Shown here one piece after another: positions 27,201 to 36,270 of a DNA stretch of 64,000 nucleotides. Numbering within the stretch: the stretch's first letter is position 1; every line of letters starts with the position of its first letter. Origin of the DNA: Mycobacterium branderi (GTDB lineage Bacteria; Actinomycetota; Actinomycetes; Mycobacteriales; Mycobacteriaceae); NCBI RefSeq assembly GCF_010728725.1, contig NZ_AP022606.1:3968001-4032000 (forward strand), in the 5' to 3' direction. Below the pieces are notes generated by a model, which worked only from the letters and a program-made list of their open reading frames with translations, searched no databases and was not told where the DNA came from. Position numbers and translations under genes: made by a program.

Positions 27201-30200
27201 ACACCCCCGCAGGAGCCGACACCACCACCGTCTGGTTGAACTCGTCGACCGGACCGTCCACGTTTGCCAGCCAGCGCATGATCGGGGTTGCGATCACCGG
27301 CCCGGTGCCCTTATCGACCACCCCCGCCGCGCCCTCGGCCACCAGCGTCACCCGGGCCAGCCGGGCCACGGTCTGCTCGACGAACACATCGCGCGGCCGA
27401 CACACCAGGCCGGCCGCCCGAGCCAAGGCCACAACTTGCATCGACAGGATGCTGTCGCCACCCAGATCGAAAAACGAGTCGTCCACTCCGACCCGATCCA
27501 CACCGAGCACTTGCGCGTAGATGCCGGCCAGCACCTCCTCGATTGCACTGCCCGGGGCGCGGTAACGCTCGAACTGGGTGTATTCGGGTGCCGGCAGAGC
27601 CCGTTTGTCCAACTTGCCGTTAACTGTCAACGGCAGCGCATCCATCACCACCACCGCGGCGGGCACCATATACGGCGGTAGCCGCTCGGCCAGTTGCGCG
27701 CGTATTTCGGTCGGGTCTGCGGTGCCGGTGACATAACCCACCAGGCGCTTGTCGCCGGGGCGGTCCTCGCGGGCGATCACCGCCGCCTGCTCTACCCCCT
27801 CCACTCCGGTTAGAGCGGTCTGCACCTCACCAAGTTCGATGCGATAGCCGCGGATCTTGACCTGCTCATCGGCGCGGCCCAGATACTGCAGCTGCCCATC
27901 GCCACCCCACCGCACCAAATCCCCGGTGCGATACATGCGCGCCCCAGCATCCCCGAATGGGCACGCCACAAACCGCGACGCAGTCAACCCGCAGCGCCGC
28001 ACATACCCAACGCCCACACCGCGACCGGCCACATACAGCTCACCGATCACCCCGACTGGCACGGGCCGCAACCATTGATCCAGCACAAACAATGCCGCGG
28101 TCGGCACCGGTGCACCGATCGGCACCACGCCCGATCCGAAGGGCGACAGTGCACTCATCGACGCATACACCGTGGCCTCGGTTGGACCGTAGGCGTTGAT
28201 CACAACCCGCCCGGGCGCCCACCGATCCACCACGTCAACCGGGCAGGCCTCACCCCCGAGCAGCAATGTCACCGAATCCAAACCATCCGGCGACAACGCC
28301 GCCACCGCCGACGGAGTCTGGGTGAGCACGGTGACTCGCTCGCTGACCAGCACCTCGTGGAACTCTTCTGGGGCGCCGACCACCGACTCGGGAACCACGA
28401 CCAGCTGTCCGCCAGCCAACAGCGCAGCCCAGATCTCCCACACCGAGAAGTCGAATGCGTAGGAATGGCACTGCGTCCACACCTGTGCCGTCGGCAGGCA
28501 GGTCGGCATTGAGTCCGCCAGGTGGGTCAAGTTGTGGTGGCTGATCGCCACCGCCTTCGGGGCACCGGTGGTGCCCGAGGTGTAGATGATGTACGCGATA
28601 TCGTCGGGGGCCGGTGCCGGCAAGCTGGTGGCCGGGCACCTGTCGACCAGAGGATCTTCGACATCAATGACAAGCGGGGCGTACCCATCCAGCCGGTCGG
28701 TGAGATCGGCGGTGGTGACAACTGCGATTGGTGCAGCATCCTCCACCATGAAGCGGATCCGCGCCGCCGGCAGCGCCGGGTCGATCGCCAGGTAGGCCGC
28801 CCCGGCCTTCAACACCGCCAGCATCGCCACGATCGCCCCGGCGGATCGCTCCAATAGCAGCGCCACAAACGCGCCGGGAGCGACGCCCTGAGCAATCAAC
28901 AAGTGCGCCAACCGGTTAGACGCCTCATCAAGCTCGCGATAGGTCAGGCAGCGGCCGTCGAAGGTCACCGCCGCGGCCTCCGGGGTGCGCCTCACCTGTT
29001 CGGCGAAGAGGACCGGAATCGACACCGGCGTGGAGGGTTTGGTCAGCGCAACGCGGTTACCGATCTCATCCAGGCGGGCATGTTCGGCCTCGTCTAGCAC
29101 ATCCAACGACGACAACGGCCGCGCCGTGTCGGCGGTCATCGCCACCAATACCCGTGCCAACCGCTCGATCAGCGCCTCGATGCTGTCCGCGTCGAAGACA
29201 TCCGTGCGAAACTCCACCCTTCCACCGATCCCGGCAGGCTCGCCGTCATCGGTGAAGCGTTCGGCCAACGCAAACGCCAAATCCATACGGGCAGACTGGG
29301 TATCGACTGGCAACGACGTGATTTGGAGGTCCCCCAAAACCAGCTTCGCCGCGGGATCACTGTTGCCGTCGAACTGCCAGCCCACAAGCACCTGGACCAA
29401 CGGGTGGTGAGCCAACGACCTAGACGGGTTGAGCCGTTCCACAAGCACTTCGAACGGCACGTCCTGGTGCTCGTAGGCGGCCAGGCTGCGCTCGCGCACC
29501 TGGCTCAACAGTTCGGCGACGGTGGGGTCGCCAGCCAGATTGACCCGCAGTACCAAGGTGTTAACGAAAAAACCGACCAACTTGTCCAGCGCGGGATCGC
29601 GGCGCCCGGCGATCGGGAACCCGACGGCCACCTCGGTGCTGGCGCTGACCTTCGATAGCAGCACCGCCAGGGCGGCCTGAATGATCATGAAGCTGGTTGC
29701 GTTGTGCTCGCGGGCCACCCGCGCCACCTGCTGCTGCAACTCCGCCGGCCAGTCCACGACCACAGTGGCGCCCCGCTGATCGGCCACCGGCGGGTAAGGC
29801 CGATCCGTGGGCAGGTGGAGTCGCTCGGGCATCCCGGCCAGCGCCCGCTCCCAATAAGCCCATTGCGCGGCGATGGGGCTGTCGCAGTCGGCCAAGTCGC
29901 CCAACTGGGCGCGCTGCCACAACGTGTAATCGACATACTGCACCGGCAACGGCTCCCAGTCGGGAGCCCGTCCGGCACACCGGCTGGCGTACGCCACCCC
30001 TAGATCGGCCATCAACGGCGCGATCGACCAGCCGTCGGCGGCGATGTGGTGCACCGCGGCGACCAGCACATGATTGTCATCGGCGACCCGGAAAAGTACT
30101 GCCCGCATTGGGATCTCAGTCGCCAGGTCAAAACTGTGACGCGCTGCCGCGCCGATGGCTTTCTGCAGCCGATCCGCCGGCCAGCCGCCGGCATCAACGA

Positions 30201-31260
30201 TGGCCCAACCGAATTCGGCCGATTCGGGTGGCACCACCAGCTGCTGGGGGATGCCCCGCGGCGCCACAAATAGCGTGCGCAGGCTTTCATGTCGCGCTAC
30301 CACGTCGGCCAGCGCCGCACCCATCGCCTCGACATCAAGTGCGCCGCTTAACTGCAATGCGGTCGCCATGTTGTAAACCGGCGACGGCCCCTGCAACTGG
30401 TGGATGAACCACAACCGCTGCTGGGCATACGACAACGGCACCACCGCGGGCCGTTCCACTGCCGCCAAGGGCTCAAGCCGACGTGATCCCACACCGATAT
30501 GGCCCGCCAACTGGGCAACCGTGGGCGCCGCGAACAAGATGGGTATCGACAGATCGGCATCCAGCGTGGTGTTGATCGCCGCAAACAGGCGCATCGCCAG
30601 CAGCGAATCCCCACCTAGATCGAAGAATGAGTCATCGACCCCGACGCACTCCACACCGAGCACGTCGGCGTAGATACCTACCAGGATCTCCTCAACCGCG
30701 GTGTTCGGCGGGCGGTAACGATCAACATCTTGGGCCCCCGGTGTGGGGAGGGCGTGGGTGTCGAGTTTGCCGTTGGGGGTTAGTGGTAGTGCGTCGAGTG
30801 TGGTGATGGTGGTGGGGATCATGTAGGTGGGTAGTCGGTCGGTTAGTGCGGTTCGCGCGGCGGTGGGGTCGGCGGTTCCGGTGATGTAGGCGGTGAGGCG
30901 TTTGTTGCCGAGGTGGTCTTCGTGGGTGGTGATTGCGGCTTGTTCGACGCCGTCCAAAGCGTTTAGGGCGGTTTGGATTTCGCCGAGTTCGATGCGGTAG
31001 CCGCGGATTTTGACTTGTTGGTCGGCGCGGCCCAGGTAGTGCAGTTGTGTGTCGGGGGCCCAGCGGGCGAGGTCTCCGGTGCGATACATGCGTTGTCCGG
31101 GTGTGCCGAACGGGCAGGCCACAAAGCGTGATGCGGTCAGCGCTGCGCGGCGCAGATAGCCGATGCCGACGCCACGGCCGGCCACGTAGAGTTCGCCGAG
31201 CACTCCGGCGGGCACCGGGCGCAGCCACGGATCCAGCACGAATAGTGCTGCCCCGGGCAC
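18262..31260 (-). CDS. NRPS subunit 1, main part (end of module 1 to module 4)
   Basis: Main reading frame (about 4,330 residues) of the first NRPS subunit. It begins mid-domain in adenylation domain 1 (motif A6, [15 protein letters not shown]) and continues PCP1, C-A2-PCP2-E, C(D-donor)-A3-PCP3, C-A4-PCP4-E. The two epimerisation domains show [33 protein letters not shown] and GFNYLGR. The apparent start at 31260 is an internal Met (MPGAALFVL), not a gene start: the same stretch occurs in frame inside the intact copy of this adenylation domain near 20490. The frame is joined to the 5' part (33553-30722) once two single-base losses at 31262-31273 are allowed for. It ends in an epimerisation domain followed by a short tail ([18 protein letters not shown]) that probably docks onto subunit 2. 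Its stop overlaps the start of subunit 2. Confidence 0.93.
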   Translation of the reverse strand: MPGAALFVLDPWLRPVPAGVLGELYVAGRGVGIGYLRRAALTASRFVACPFGTPGQRMYRTGDLARWAPDTQLHYLGRADQQVKIRGYRIELGEIQTALNALDGVEQAAITTHEDHLGNKRLTAYITGTADPTAARTALTDRLPTYMIPTTITTLDALPLTPNGKLDTHALPTPGAQDVDRYRPPNTAVEEILVGIYADVLGVECVGVDDSFFDLGGDSLLAMRLFAAINTTLDADLSIPILFAAPTVAQLAGHIGVGSRRLEPLAAVERPAVVPLSYAQQRLWFIHQLQGPSPVYNMATALQLSGALDVEAMGAALADVVARHESLRTLFVAPRGIPQQLVVPPESAEFGWAIVDAGGWPADRLQKAIGAAARHSFDLATEIPMRAVLFRVADDNHVLVAAVHHIAADGWSIAPLMADLGVAYASRCAGRAPDWEPLPVQYVDYTLWQRAQLGDLADCDSPIAAQWAYWERALAGMPERLHLPTDRPYPPVADQRGATVVVDWPAELQQQVARVAREHNATSFMIIQAALAVLLSKVSASTEVAVGFPIAGRRDPALDKLVGFFVNTLVLRVNLAGDPTVAELLSQVRERSLAAYEHQDVPFEVLVERLNPSRSLAHHPLVQVLVGWQFDGNSDPAAKLVLGDLQITSLPVDTQSARMDLAFALAERFTDDGEPAGIGGRVEFRTDVFDADSIEALIERLARVLVAMTADTARPLSSLDVLDEAEHARLDEIGNRVALTKPSTPVSIPVLFAEQVRRTPEAAAVTFDGRCLTYRELDEASNRLAHLLIAQGVAPGAFVALLLERSAGAIVAMLAVLKAGAAYLAIDPALPAARIRFMVEDAAPIAVVTTADLTDRLDGYAPLVIDVEDPLVDRCPATSLPAPAPDDIAYIIYTSGTTGAPKAVAISHHNLTHLADSMPTCLPTAQVWTQCHSYAFDFSVWEIWAALLAGGQLVVVPESVVGAPEEFHEVLVSERVTVLTQTPSAVAALSPDGLDSVTLLLGGEACPVDVVDRWAPGRVVINAYGPTEATVYASMSALSPFGSGVVPIGAPVPTAALFVLDQWLRPVPVGVIGELYVAGRGVGVGYVRRCGLTASRFVACPFGDAGARMYRTGDLVRWGGDGQLQYLGRADEQVKIRGYRIELGEVQTALTGVEGVEQAAVIAREDRPGDKRLVGYVTGTADPTEIRAQLAERLPPYMVPAAVVVMDALPLTVNGKLDKRALPAPEYTQFERYRAPGSAIEEVLAGIYAQVLGVDRVGVDDSFFDLGGDSILSMQVVALARAAGLVCRPRDVFVEQTVARLARVTLVAEGAAGVVDKGTGPVIATPIMRWLANVDGPVDEFNQTVVVSAPAGVSEADVVVLLQALLDRHAMLRVRAGIDGAGGWSLQVPEAGSADASACLQTIDMLSDDALVAARSRLNPLAGMMLSALWVTSASQLVLIVHHLAVDGVSWRILLEDLNIAWAQHHNGHPVTLPAGGTSFARWASLLAEHAHAPGVVGQADAWKQVAAAPAALPAVQPGRDTYASAAHLSVKLDVETTRLLLGEVPAAFHAGIHEVLLIAFGLAVTEFLGNGATPIGVDVEGHGRFEELAADLDLSRTVGWFTTKYPVSLAVGGLSWAQVTTGATPLGRVIKTAKEQLRALPNPLSYGLLRYLNPDVDLPESDPPIGFNYLGRLGAASELSDQLWRVSPDGLSPTAATAVPIALAHTVELNAVTVDTEIGPQLHANWTWAPSALDRAQVSRLSRLWFDVLGGVCAHVRHGGGGLTPSDIAPARLSQDQIDELDQRHHVADILPLTPLQQGLLFHAGTARGSHDDVYALQLDLSLSGRLDARRLRDAVHTVVDRHPHLAARFCREFDEPVQIIPADPAPGWTYVELEADGADVGEKIEQICAAERGAVCDLADGPGFRVALIRIAEERHRLVLTNHHIVLDGWSLPILLGEIFASYYGQRLPAPVSYRRFITWLADRDLRAAHAAWREVLAGFDTPTLVAPAQRLGLGPRSVRSFQLPEETTRAVSELARSSHTTVSTVLHGAFAQLLMWLTGQHDVAFGTVVSGRPAELAGAESMVGLLINTIPVRAKITPATTSADLLDQLQRAHNDTIDHQHLALSEIHRITGHGQLFDTLFVYENYPIDTAALVADHELAITDFTGREYNHYPLTVQATPGSELGLRVEYDTDVFEAETIELLIEWLLRVVAAMTADPARRVSSLDLLNQHEHARLDEIGNRAVLSRVATDAVSIPVLFAAQVARIPEAAAVIFGGRSMTYRELDDAANRLAHLLAGHGVGPGECVAVLLERSAEAIVAILAVLKAGAAYLPIDPTVPAARIRFLLADAAPIAAITTAGLAGRLDGHDVVIIAVDDPAVGTQPGTAPSAPRPDDIAYLIYTSGTTGTPKGVAITHHNVTQLVESLDAGLPAGEVWSQCHSYAFDVSVWEIWMALLRGGRLVVVPESVTRSPDDFHDVLVGESVRVLTETPSAAAALSTDDLDSLTLVMAGEACPTQVVDRWARGRVMLNAYGPTETTMCVAVSAPLVAGSGVVPIGRPVPTAALFVLDQWLRPVPAGIVGELYVAGLGLGIGYVRRAALTASRFVACPFGAPGQRMYRTGDLVRWGPDGQLQYLGRADEQVKIRGYRIELGEVQAALSGFDGVEQAAVVAREDHLGNKRLIGYITGTADPGAARTALADRLPAYMIPAAVVALDALPLTPNGKLDTRALPAPDYTATAGVYRAPSSAIEEVLADIYAQVLGMDRVGVDDSFFDLGGDSISAMRLISAINAALNADLSVRAVFEAPTVARLSGRIGVGSRRLPPLLAVERPAVVPLSYAQQRLWFIDELLGPSPVYNMATALQLSGALDVEALGAALVDVVGRHESLRTLFASPGGIPQQLVVPPERAEFGWAIVDAGGWPEARLQEAIGAAARHSFDLATEIPLRATLFRLADDEHVLVTVMHHIAADGWSITPLVADLGVAYASRCAGRAPAWEPLRVQYADYALWQRALLGDLADDDSPIAAQLAYWEQALAGMPERLQLPTDRPYPAVADHRGSSVAVDWPAELQQRVARVAREHNATSFMVIQAALALLLSKLSASSDVAVGFAIAGRGDPALDGLVGFFVNTLVLRIELAGDPTVAELLDQVRQRSLAAYEHQDVPFEVLVEKLNPARSLAHHPLFQVALTWQNWHDNDPAAGLELGDLRVASMPVPSQNARWDLAFSLAERWTEAGEPDGISGMVEFRTDVFDAASIETLIERLVRVLVAMVADPRRVLSSVDVLGESECARLDVVGNRRVLSQPAVSVSIPGLFAAQVAKTPEAVALRCGGRSWSYRELDEASNRLAHLLSARGARSGQCVAVLVRRCAEAIVAILAVLKTGAAYLPIDATLPAARRAFMLTDAAPIAAITHAGLGAELDQSELAVIDLDDPAITTQPNTALPEPDPEDIAYLIYTSGTTGVPKAVAITHHNVTQLLACLDAGLPATGIWALCHSLAFDVSVWEIFGALLRGGRLVVMPEPLDDAQQLHHLLAAEQVNVLTQTPTAIGLLSPHALQSTTLVMAGEPCPIDVANRWAPGRVMLNAYGPTETTMCVAISTPLAPGAAVVPIGAPVPGAALFVLDPWLRPVPAGVLGELYVAGRGVGIGYLRRAALTASRFVACPFGTPGQRMYRTGDLARWAPDTQLHYLGRADQQVKIRGYRIELGEIQTALNALDGVEQAAITTHEDHLGNKRLTAYITGTADPTAARTALTDRLPTYMIPTTITTLDALPLTPNGKLDTHALPTPDYTATAGAYRAPSTAIEEILADIYAQVLGMDRVGVDDSFFDLGGDSILSMQVVARARAAGVHCRPRDVFVEQTVAGLARVAVVAEAPSGVVDEGIGLVIATPIMRWLASVDGPVDEFNQTMVVSAPAGVSEADVVVMLQALLDRHAMLRVRVDHDAAGEWSLHVPEAGSVDARGCLHVMSVLSDEAVVAARSRLNPSAGLMLSALWVTSASQLVLIIHHLAVDGVSWRILLEDLNIAWAQHRSGHPVELPAGGTSFARWASLLAEHAHAPGVVAQADAWKQVAAVPAVLPAVQPERDTYANAAHLSVKLDMETTRLLLGEVPAAFHAGVDEVLLIAFALAWSEFLANGATPIGVDVEGHGRFEELASDLDLSRTVGWFTTKYPVSLALGGLSWAQVVAGEAVLGELIKDGKEQLRALPDPLTYGLLRYLNPEVDLVESDPSIGFNYLGRLSAAAAEATEVMWRVSPDGLSVAAAAAAVPTPLAHTVELNAGTIDTDSGPQLHANWTWAPTALDRTDVSRLGQLWFDALTGICAHVQSGGGGLTPSDIAVSLSQQQIDELQRQYADR
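18300..22845 (-). other. NRPS module 4: C - A4 (Phe-like) - PCP - E (D-residue)
   Basis: Condensation domain ~22840-21545, A4 ~21420-19965 (signature D-V-W-T-V-A-A-M-C), carrier ~19925-19720 ([11 protein letters not shown]), epimerisation domain ~19700-18310 ([10 protein letters not shown] near 19310). A4 is the intact copy of the cassette duplicated in module 1. The module closes subunit 1, so a D-aromatic residue should be handed to subunit 2. Confidence 0.8.
19964..21540 (-). repeat. Adenylation-domain cassette, copy in module 4 (1,577 bp)
   Basis: Direct repeat of 30740-32314. Reading both copies side by side, the only differences I see are two missing bases in the other copy and a few substitutions near 21400-21410 (DTAV versus TGVP in the protein). 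The cassette covers the C-terminal tail of the condensation domain, the C-A linker and the whole adenylation domain to the LPTP after motif A10. Confidence 0.92.
22875..25910 (-). other. NRPS module 3: C(D-donor) - A3 (Phe-like) - PCP
   Basis: The condensation domain ~25905-24620 is of the type that follows an epimerase ([30 protein letters not shown] near 25485). A3 ~24560-23110 has signature D-V-W-T-V-A-A-M-C, the same as modules 1, 4 and 6. The carrier is ~23085-22880 ([10 protein letters not shown], serine near 22980). No epimerase. The A9-A10 stretch around 23130-23175 shares a short, odd-codon-usage block with the duplicated cassette of modules 1 and 4. Confidence 0.8.
25960..30480 (-). 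other. NRPS module 2: C - A2 - PCP - E (D-residue, specificity unassigned)
   Basis: Condensation domain ~30475-29130 (HHIAADGWS near 30045), A2 ~29020-27570, carrier ~27545-27340 ([11 protein letters not shown]), epimerisation domain ~27330-25980 ([10 protein letters not shown] near 26935, GFNYLGRL). Signature residues read as D-F-W-T-L-G-A-V-Y; I do not recognise this as a standard code. Module 5 has the same signature, so residues 2 and 5 should be the same amino acid, with residue 2 delivered as D. Confidence 0.8.
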
Positions 31261-33553
31261 CGGGCGCCGATGGCACCACCGCGGCCCCGGGTGCCAGTGG
31301 GGTGCTGATGGCCACGCACATGGTGGTTTCGGTGGGGCCGTAGGCGTTGAGCATCACTCGTCCGGGTGCCCATCGGTTGGCCACGTCGATGGGGCAGGGT
31401 TCTCCGGCCATCACCAGCGTGGTGGACTGCAGGGCGTGGGGTGAGAGCAGGCCTATCGCTGTGGGGGTTTGGGTCAGCACGTTGACCTGTTCGGCGGCCA
31501 GCAGGTGGTGTAGTTGTTGTGCGTCGTCGAGCGGTTCGGGCATCACCACTAGGCGCCCGCCGCGCAGCAGGGCCCCGAAGATTTCCCATACCGAGACGTC
31601 GAAGGCCAACGAATGACACAGCGCCCAAATGCCCGTCGCGGGCAGGCCGGCGTCTAAGCAGGCCAACAGTTGGGTCACGTTGTGGTGGGTGATCGCCACT
31701 GCCTTGGGCACCCCGGTGGTGCCCGAGGTGTAAATCAGATACGCGATGTCTTCGGGGTCGGGTTCCGGCAATGCGGTGTTGGGTTGGGTCGTGATGGCTG
31801 GATCGTCGAGATCGATGACGGCAAGCTCGCTTTGGTCGAGTTCTGCGCCTAGTCCGGCGTGGGTGATCGCGGCGATCGGTGCGGCATCGGTGAGCATGAA
31901 CGCCCGACGCGCCGCCGGCAGGGTCGCGTCGATGGGCAGGTAGGCCGCGCCGGTTTTGAGCACCGCCAGGATCGCCACGATCGCCTCGGCGCAACGCCGC
32001 ACCAGCACCGCCACACATTGCCCGCTGCGCGCCCCGCGTGCAGACAACAAGTGCGCCAACCGATTCGAGGCCTCATCAAGCTCGCGATACGACCACGACC
32101 GCCCACCACAGCGCAACGCCACCGCTTCGGGTGTCTTGGCCACCTGTGCGGCAAACAACCCCGGAATCGACACCGGCACGCCGGGTTGGCTCAACACACG
32201 GCGATTACCGACCACATCCAGACGCGCACACTCGGACTCCCCGAGCACATCCACCGACGACAACACCCGCCGCGGATCAGCAACCATCGCCACCAACACC
32301 CGCACCAACCGCTCTGCTAGAGCGCAGGCATCACTATCTCCAAAGAACTGTCCATCGCCCTGGGTGCTGAGAAAAAGCTGGTCACCATCCTTAAAAAACA
32401 CCAGCCCAAACTCGACCGGACCAGCATGTGTCAGTGTTCCCGTCGTCGCAGCACCAGCAAAGTATCCCATGTGTGTAGCCGGAATGAAATTGACAATTAT
32501 CCGATTCGACACCTGCCCGGAGCCGCGGAGACTCCCCTGATAATCAATGGCATGCACCGGGAACCGCTGATGCTGCAGCGCTTCCCGTATTCTCCTGTCG
32601 ACAAGCTCACAAAAACCAGCAACCGTCGATCCGGGCGGAGCTTTAAACACGAGCGGCACGAACCCCGAAATCATTCCGGGCACCGTCTGTGTTTCCGGAC
32701 GCACACGCCTGCTTACCGGAAAATCGAGTACCACCTCCGAACTCTCGGTGTCGAATGCGCGCACCAAGAGCGCGCAGGCCGCAGTAATCACCGACGCTCG
32801 GCGCACCCCGAGGGCCTGCGACAACACGTGGATCCCCGCAACGGCGGATGGGTCTAGTTGAACCGGTGCCGCAAACTGCTCATTACGCCTGCCAGAGGGG
32901 TTGTGCCCCAACCGATAACGCGGTTCGCTCTCCGTGGGCCTGTTCCTTGTCCAGTAGGCCCGATCGTCGCGGTAATCGCTGGAGGCTTCGTACTCTGTCT
33001 CGCACTTGATCAAATCACTCAATGATCCAAAGAAGGCAGGCGGAATCGGCGCGCCCGAAGCCATTGCCGAAAAAATGTCGGCGATCCGGTGACAAACGAG
33101 GGCAAGGCCGACTCCGTCGACCACGATATGATGGCAGCAAGCGAACAAATAAAATTCGTCGACACGTGACTGCAACAAGGCGAATTTGAACAGCGGGCCG
33201 TCAAGCGGCATTAACGTGCGTTGAATCGATGACGCCAGCCGATAGGCGTCCTGTGCAGGATTCTGCGAGCCGGTCAGATCATAGCGGGCAAGCTCGATGT
33301 CCGGGTAGTCAATCGGCTTTTGGAAAACCCGGCCATCCACCTCGAAAAAGGCGGCTCTAAGTGGCTCGGCCTCGCGTACGGCCTGAACAATCGCCCGCTC
33401 AACTAAACCAGGCTCTACCGTGCCCTCAATTCGCAAAAGCGCGCCCAGCTGCCACTGCGCGCCGAAGGCGCCCGTTTTCTGGGCAAGCCAGATGTCTAGC
33501 TGTCCCCGTGTCAGCGGAAGCGACTTGTCGTCTAGCCCCATGATGTTTCCCAC
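30722..33553 (-). CDS. NRPS subunit 1, 5' part (starter condensation domain and most of adenylation domain 1)
   Basis: The start of the NRPS locus. Residues ~10-410 form a condensation domain of the EntF/starter type ([15 protein letters not shown]; active site HHIVVDGVG), with no adenylation or carrier domain before it. The first acyl group must therefore be supplied in trans, which predicts an N-acylated (lipo)peptide. Residues ~430-757 are adenylation domain 1 up to [13 protein letters not shown]. After that the frame is wrong: the ~185 Arg/His/Pro-rich residues to 30722 are an out-of-frame read, and the true continuation is the 31260-18262 frame. The GTG at 33553 gives residue 1; an in-frame ATG lies four codons on at 33541. 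Neither has a strong ribosome binding site. The condensation domain (32315-33553) has visibly lower GC and more A/T runs than the rest of the locus. Confidence 0.88.
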   Translation of the reverse strand: MGNIMGLDDKSLPLTRGQLDIWLAQKTGAFGAQWQLGALLRIEGTVEPGLVERAIVQAVREAEPLRAAFFEVDGRVFQKPIDYPDIELARYDLTGSQNPAQDAYRLASSIQRTLMPLDGPLFKFALLQSRVDEFYLFACCHHIVVDGVGLALVCHRIADIFSAMASGAPIPPAFFGSLSDLIKCETEYEASSDYRDDRAYWTRNRPTESEPRYRLGHNPSGRRNEQFAAPVQLDPSAVAGIHVLSQALGVRRASVITAACALLVRAFDTESSEVVLDFPVSRRVRPETQTVPGMISGFVPLVFKAPPGSTVAGFCELVDRRIREALQHQRFPVHAIDYQGSLRGSGQVSNRIIVNFIPATHMGYFAGAATTGTLTHAGPVEFGLVFFKDGDQLFLSTQGDGQFFGDSDACALAERLVRVLVAMVADPRRVLSSVDVLGESECARLDVVGNRRVLSQPGVPVSIPGLFAAQVAKTPEAVALRCGGRSWSYRELDEASNRLAHLLSARGARSGQCVAVLVRRCAEAIVAILAVLKTGAAYLPIDATLPAARRAFMLTDAAPIAAITHAGLGAELDQSELAVIDLDDPAITTQPNTALPEPDPEDIAYLIYTSGTTGVPKAVAITHHNVTQLLACLDAGLPATGIWALCHSLAFDVSVWEIFGALLRGGRLVVMPEPLDDAQQLHHLLAAEQVNVLTQTPTAIGLLSPHALQSTTLVMAGEPCPIDVANRWAPGRVMLNAYGPTETTMCVAISTPLAPGAAVVPSAPGARGSTIRAGSVAAPGARRSARRTLRGRPWRRHRLSAPRSADRITLCGLPVRHTRTTHVSHRRPRPLGPRHTTALPGPRRPTSQNPRLPHRTRRNPNRPKRFGRRRTSRNHHPRRPPRQQTPHRLHHRNRRPHRRANRTNRPTTHLHDPHHHHHTRRTTTNPQRQTRHPRPPHTGGPRC
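30740..32314 (-). repeat. Adenylation-domain cassette, copy in module 1 (1,575 bp, two bases deleted)
   Basis: Direct repeat of 19964-21540. The match begins right after the A domain (GAQDVDRY on one side, DYTATAG on the other) and ends abruptly at 32314, where the starter condensation domain of different composition begins. One G is missing from the run at 31262-31264 and one from 31272-31273 relative to 20484-20500, which breaks the frame. Confidence 0.92.
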
Positions 33554-34158
33554 CCGACTCCGCCGACCCCTATGGGCTACATATCAAGCGACTGCGCGGT
33601 TAGACGCGTGTTCCACAGCGTCCCAACAGTTTCCAACCCCAAGTGAGGCTGGGAATGGAGTGCGGTCGTCTCGCCGCTTGACCGCATCTAAAGGCGGCGT
33701 GCCTCGTTCGACCATGGTCACTCGCCTATCGAGGTTGGGTAGCGCGCGGGCAGCTGGCGGGCCTGCCAGGCCGGCGCGGAGCGCTACTGGATGACGATCA
33801 CGGTTTGGCACGATCCACCCGAACGTCGTTGGAACTGAGCTGTCGTCAGTGTCCAGTGCCGCTGGGTGGGCGCATAGAGTAGGCCGCTACTCGATTTCTC
33901 CTGGAACCGCCGCGGCATAGGGACATATGAATTACCGAGCGGTGCGTCCGGCGTGACGTTGCCATTTCGTCCTCCAGATGTTGCCGATGTTTAGGGTGGT
34001 GTCGCGGTGTCGCCGGGGGTGTACTTCGACCGCGGTGCTCGACGGATTGAATCTGAGCCCGCGGTCCTATGAGGACACTGCGTCGGTGTAAACGGCCAGG
34101 CGCATCTGCTCGACGTTGAGCGCACATGTAGTCATCACGATGGGGGGCCGCATTCGGT
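33554..34158. other. 605-base gap between the NRPS start and cinA
   Basis: No gene can be firmly supported here. The gap must hold the NRPS promoter, since the synthetase starts at 33553 reading left. I see no convincing -10/-35 pair, tRNA or mobile-element end. One small open frame with a good ribosome binding site (33846-33965) is listed separately. Confidence 0.6.
33846..33965 (-). CDS. Possible 39-residue small protein or leader peptide upstream of the NRPS
   Basis: ATG at 33965 preceded by CTGGAGGACGAA, a strong ribosome binding site at good spacing. It encodes a basic 39-residue peptide (MATSRRTHRSVIHMSLCRGG...) ending about 290 bases before the NRPS start, on the same strand. I do not recognise the sequence and see no domain. 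It may be a leader peptide, the 5' remnant of a lost gene or chance; the ribosome binding site is the only positive evidence. Confidence 0.25.
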   Translation of the reverse strand: MATSRRTHRSVIHMSLCRGGSRRNRVAAYSMRPPSGTGH

Positions 34159-35430
34159 TCAGTTCGGTGGGCCGCCGCTCAGCACCCGGCGCAGCATGTG
34201 CATCGCCACCGTCGTCGAGCGCTCCCGAATGTCGGCACGGTTACCGGGCAACCGGAGCGTGCGGGTCAGCGACTGCCCATCCGCCAGCGCCACTGTGAAG
34301 CACACCGTGCCGACCGGCTTGTCCTCGGTTCCCCCGCCGGGACCGGCGATTCCGGTGATCGCGACGGCAGTGTCAGCGCCGAAGCGGCGCAGTGCGCCCG
34401 CGGCCATCGCCTCGGCCACCGGTTCGGAGACCGCGCCGTGGGCTTCGATTAACGCCGAATCCACGCCCAGCACATCGGTTTTCGCCTCGTTGGCATACGC
34501 CACCACCCCACCCGCGACGTAGTCCGACGAACCCGGCCGGTCGGTCAGCCGCGCCGCCAACAGCCCGGCGGTGCATGACTCCGCGGTCGCGATCCGACGG
34601 CCACTCAACAGCTGGGCCACCAGATCATCCACGGACGAGCCATCTTCGGAAAAGATGTGCTCCCCATGCTTTTCGCGCAACAGCTCCACCAGCCGCTGAT
34701 ACACGCCGGCGGCGTCGGGCTCGTAGCGGGTGACCATTTCGACTTCGCCGCGCCGCAGGCAGGTGGTGATCTCCAGCGACCCGAAACCGGGCAGGCGCTC
34801 CTCGGCGTCGCGCAGGCTCTCGGCCAGTCCGGACTCCGGCAGGCCGAACATCCGTAGCATCTCCTGGCGATACACCGTCCGCCCCGCAATCGCGTCCTGG
34901 ACGGCCGGCGTCTGCATCGCGGTGCGCCACATCGGCTGCAGCTCGCGCGGCGGGCCGGGCAGCACCACCACCGTCGGCTTGCCGGGAACGACGACGCCCG
35001 GCGCTGTTCCCACCGGGTCGAGCACCACCGCTCCGGCCGGAACCATCGCCTGCTTGCGGTTGGCCGCCCGCACCGCGTCGAAGTCGCCGCCGATGCGGGC
35101 CATCAACGACTTGAGGATTGCGGCGATCTTGCCTTCCAGCTCGGCGTCCAACACCAGCTCTCGCCCGCAGAACTGTGCCACGATCGCGACCGTCATGTCG
35201 TCGGCCGTCGGGCCCAGTCCGCCGCTGGTGATGATCAGGTCCACGCCTTGATCGGCCATGAACCGCAGCTGCGCCTCGATGTCGGCTGGGCGGTCGCCGC
35301 AGATCGTGATGTGCGCGAGCTCGACGCCCAGCTCCAGAAGCCGATCGGCGATCCACGGCCCGTTGCGATCTTGGACTCGTCCGGTCAACACTTCGGTACC
35401 GGTGACAACAATGCCCGCACGTGTGCTCAC
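34159..35430 (-). CDS. cinA: CinA family protein (nucleotide/NMN-processing, competence-damage inducible)
   Basis: 423 residues with the full two-domain CinA layout. The N-terminal MoaB/MogA-like domain (residues 1-~170) has [17 protein letters not shown] and [11 protein letters not shown]. The C-terminal PncC-type domain (from ~265) has [20 protein letters not shown] and [19 protein letters not shown]. Characterised relatives hydrolyse ADP-ribose (N-terminal domain) and deamidate nicotinamide mononucleotide (C-terminal domain), so a cytosolic NAD-recycling role is likely. I chose GTG 35430 (VSTRAGIVV) because conserved sequence begins there and a TAGTGT -10 element lies exactly 7 bases upstream, predicting a leaderless mRNA. 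The longer open frame upstream is the shadow of the divergent macro-domain gene. It is equivalent to M. tuberculosis Rv1901. Confidence 0.93.
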   Translation of the reverse strand: MSTRAGIVVTGTEVLTGRVQDRNGPWIADRLLELGVELAHITICGDRPADIEAQLRFMADQGVDLIITSGGLGPTADDMTVAIVAQFCGRELVLDAELEGKIAAILKSLMARIGGDFDAVRAANRKQAMVPAGAVVLDPVGTAPGVVVPGKPTVVVLPGPPRELQPMWRTAMQTPAVQDAIAGRTVYRQEMLRMFGLPESGLAESLRDAEERLPGFGSLEITTCLRRGEVEMVTRYEPDAAGVYQRLVELLREKHGEHIFSEDGSSVDDLVAQLLSGRRIATAESCTAGLLAARLTDRPGSSDYVAGGVVAYANEAKTDVLGVDSALIEAHGAVSEPVAEAMAAGALRRFGADTAVAITGIAGPGGGTEDKPVGTVCFTVALADGQSLTRTLRLPGNRADIRERSTTVAMHMLRRVLSGGPPN

Positions 35431-35443
35431 TGGTACGACACTA
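35431..35443 (-). promoter_or_regulatory. Predicted -10 element for a leaderless cinA mRNA
   Basis: On the minus strand TAGTGT (35443-35438) fits the mycobacterial TANNNT -10 consensus. It is followed by a 7-base spacer and then the GTG start codon, so transcription would begin on the start codon itself. The upstream promoter half would lie inside the 5' end of the divergent macro-domain gene. Confidence 0.5.
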
Positions 35444-35448
35444 AAGTC

Positions 35449-35946
35449 ATGATCGAAATCGAAGTGCTTCAGGCCGACGTGACCAAGCTCGAGGTCGACG
35501 CGATCGCCAACGCGGCCAATACCGAACTCAAGCACGGTGGCGGCGTCGCGAAGGCCATCTCCCGCGCCGGCGGGCCGGCCGTGCAGCGGGAATCCAACGA
35601 GAAGGCGCCGATCGGCCTGGGCGAAGCCGTCGAGACCACCGCCGGCGACATGCCGGCACGCTTTGTAATCCATGCGGCCACAATGGAACTCGGTGGACCG
35701 ACGTCGGCGCAGATCATCGGCAAAGCAACCCGGTCCACGTTGAATAAGGCCGACGAACTCGGTTGCCGATCGCTGGCTCTGGTCGCATTCGGGACCGGGG
35801 TCGGCGGCTTCCCGCTCGACGAAGCGGCCCGGCTGATGGTTGACGCCGTTCGGCAGCACAAACCCAGTTCACTGCAGCGGGTGGTGTTCGCGGTCCACGG
35901 CGACGACGCCGCGCGGGCTTTCCAAACCGCGGCTCAGGACAGGTAG
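35449..35946 (+). CDS. Macro-domain protein (ADP-ribose-derivative binding)
   Basis: 165 residues, a single macro domain. Features are GDV-loop-like [20 protein letters not shown], the glycine-rich [14 protein letters not shown], and the second loop [15 protein letters not shown]. Macro domains bind or hydrolyse ADP-ribose and O-acetyl-ADP-ribose. It resembles the C-terminal part of M. tuberculosis Rv1899c (LppD) but has no lipoprotein signal here. The ATG at 35449 is 18 bases from the divergent cinA start, whose product is itself an ADP-ribose/NMN enzyme, so a shared role in NAD metabolite turnover is a reasonable inference. The 3' end overlaps the convergent next gene by 13 bases. Confidence 0.88.
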   Translation: MIEIEVLQADVTKLEVDAIANAANTELKHGGGVAKAISRAGGPAVQRESNEKAPIGLGEAVETTAGDMPARFVIHAATMELGGPTSAQIIGKATRSTLNKADELGCRSLALVAFGTGVGGFPLDEAARLMVDAVRQHKPSSLQRVVFAVHGDDAARAFQTAAQDR

Positions 35947-36233
35947 CGCTCCACCGATTCCGTCTTGTGGGTCATCGCGTCGGTGACGCCGGAGCGCCAG
36001 TCGACCTTGATCACGACACTGACCCGGGGTGTGCGGGCCTTCACGGCTTCGACGGCGCGCTGCACGACCGCCATCACCTGGTCCCAGGACTCGCCCTCGA
36101 TCACGGTGAACATCGCGTCGGTCTTGTTCGGCAAGCCGGAGGCGCGCACCACCCGCACTGCCTCGGCGACCAGCTCGCCGACAGCCTCGCCGGCACCCAA
36201 CGGGGTGACCGAGAACGCGACCAATACCGACAC
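35934..36233 (-). CDS. MTH1187/YqgV-type thiamine-binding family protein (Rv1898-like)
   Basis: 99 residues: [20 protein letters not shown], then [20 protein letters not shown] and [11 protein letters not shown]. This is the ferredoxin-like fold of the MTH1187/YqgV family, small cytosolic proteins thought to bind thiamine or related ligands. Start is GTG 36233; a TAGGCT sequence 6 bases upstream on the minus strand could be the -10 of a leaderless message. It lies tail to tail with the macro-domain gene and head to head with dtd (37 bases). Confidence 0.85.
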   Translation of the reverse strand: MSVLVAFSVTPLGAGEAVGELVAEAVRVVRASGLPNKTDAMFTVIEGESWDQVMAVVQRAVEAVKARTPRVSVVIKVDWRSGVTDAMTHKTESVERYLS

Positions 36234-36270
36234 CCCACAAGCCTAATGGCGGCATGGCACCATCGCGTTC

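Larger units (their letters stand above)
30530..33553 (-). other. NRPS module 1: starter C - A1 (Phe-like) - PCP
   Basis: Starter condensation domain ~33530-32320, adenylation domain ~32270-30745, carrier ~30700-30530 ([17 protein letters not shown], serine near 30605). Pocket residues read by alignment to the GrsA signature positions are D-V-W-T-V-A-A-M-C. This is close to the Phe codes of GrsA-type domains (DAWTIAAIC), so an aromatic residue is likely. No epimerisation domain follows, so residue 1 should stay L. The A domain is the duplicated cassette and carries the two-base frameshift. Confidence 0.8.

Noticed and set aside
18262..31260. Treating 31260 as the true start of a separate NRPS gene
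   Set aside because: The Met at 31260 lies between motifs A5 and A6 of an adenylation domain and has no ribosome binding site; the intact copy of the same domain near 20490 reads straight through this point.
30722..31270. The Arg/His/Pro-rich C-terminal end of the 33553-30722 frame as a real domain
   Set aside because: It is the +1 read of the adenylation domain; the same nonsense peptide can be read out of frame from 19964-20480.
100..33000. Dozens of long open frames on the plus strand opposite the NRPS
   Set aside because: They recur at the same place in every module, are rich in Arg/Gly/Pro, show no motifs and are explained by the low stop frequency of GC-rich antisense frames.
1..33553. 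Regular repeats across the NRPS as a tandem repeat or mobile-element array
   Set aside because: The periodicity is the C-A-PCP module structure; apart from the 1.58-kb cassette the units are diverged at the nucleotide level as expected for paralogous domains.
33554..34158. Remnant insertion sequence, tRNA or attachment site in the gap beside the NRPS
   Set aside because: No transposase motif, terminal inverted repeats, cloverleaf or duplicated att core could be found by eye.
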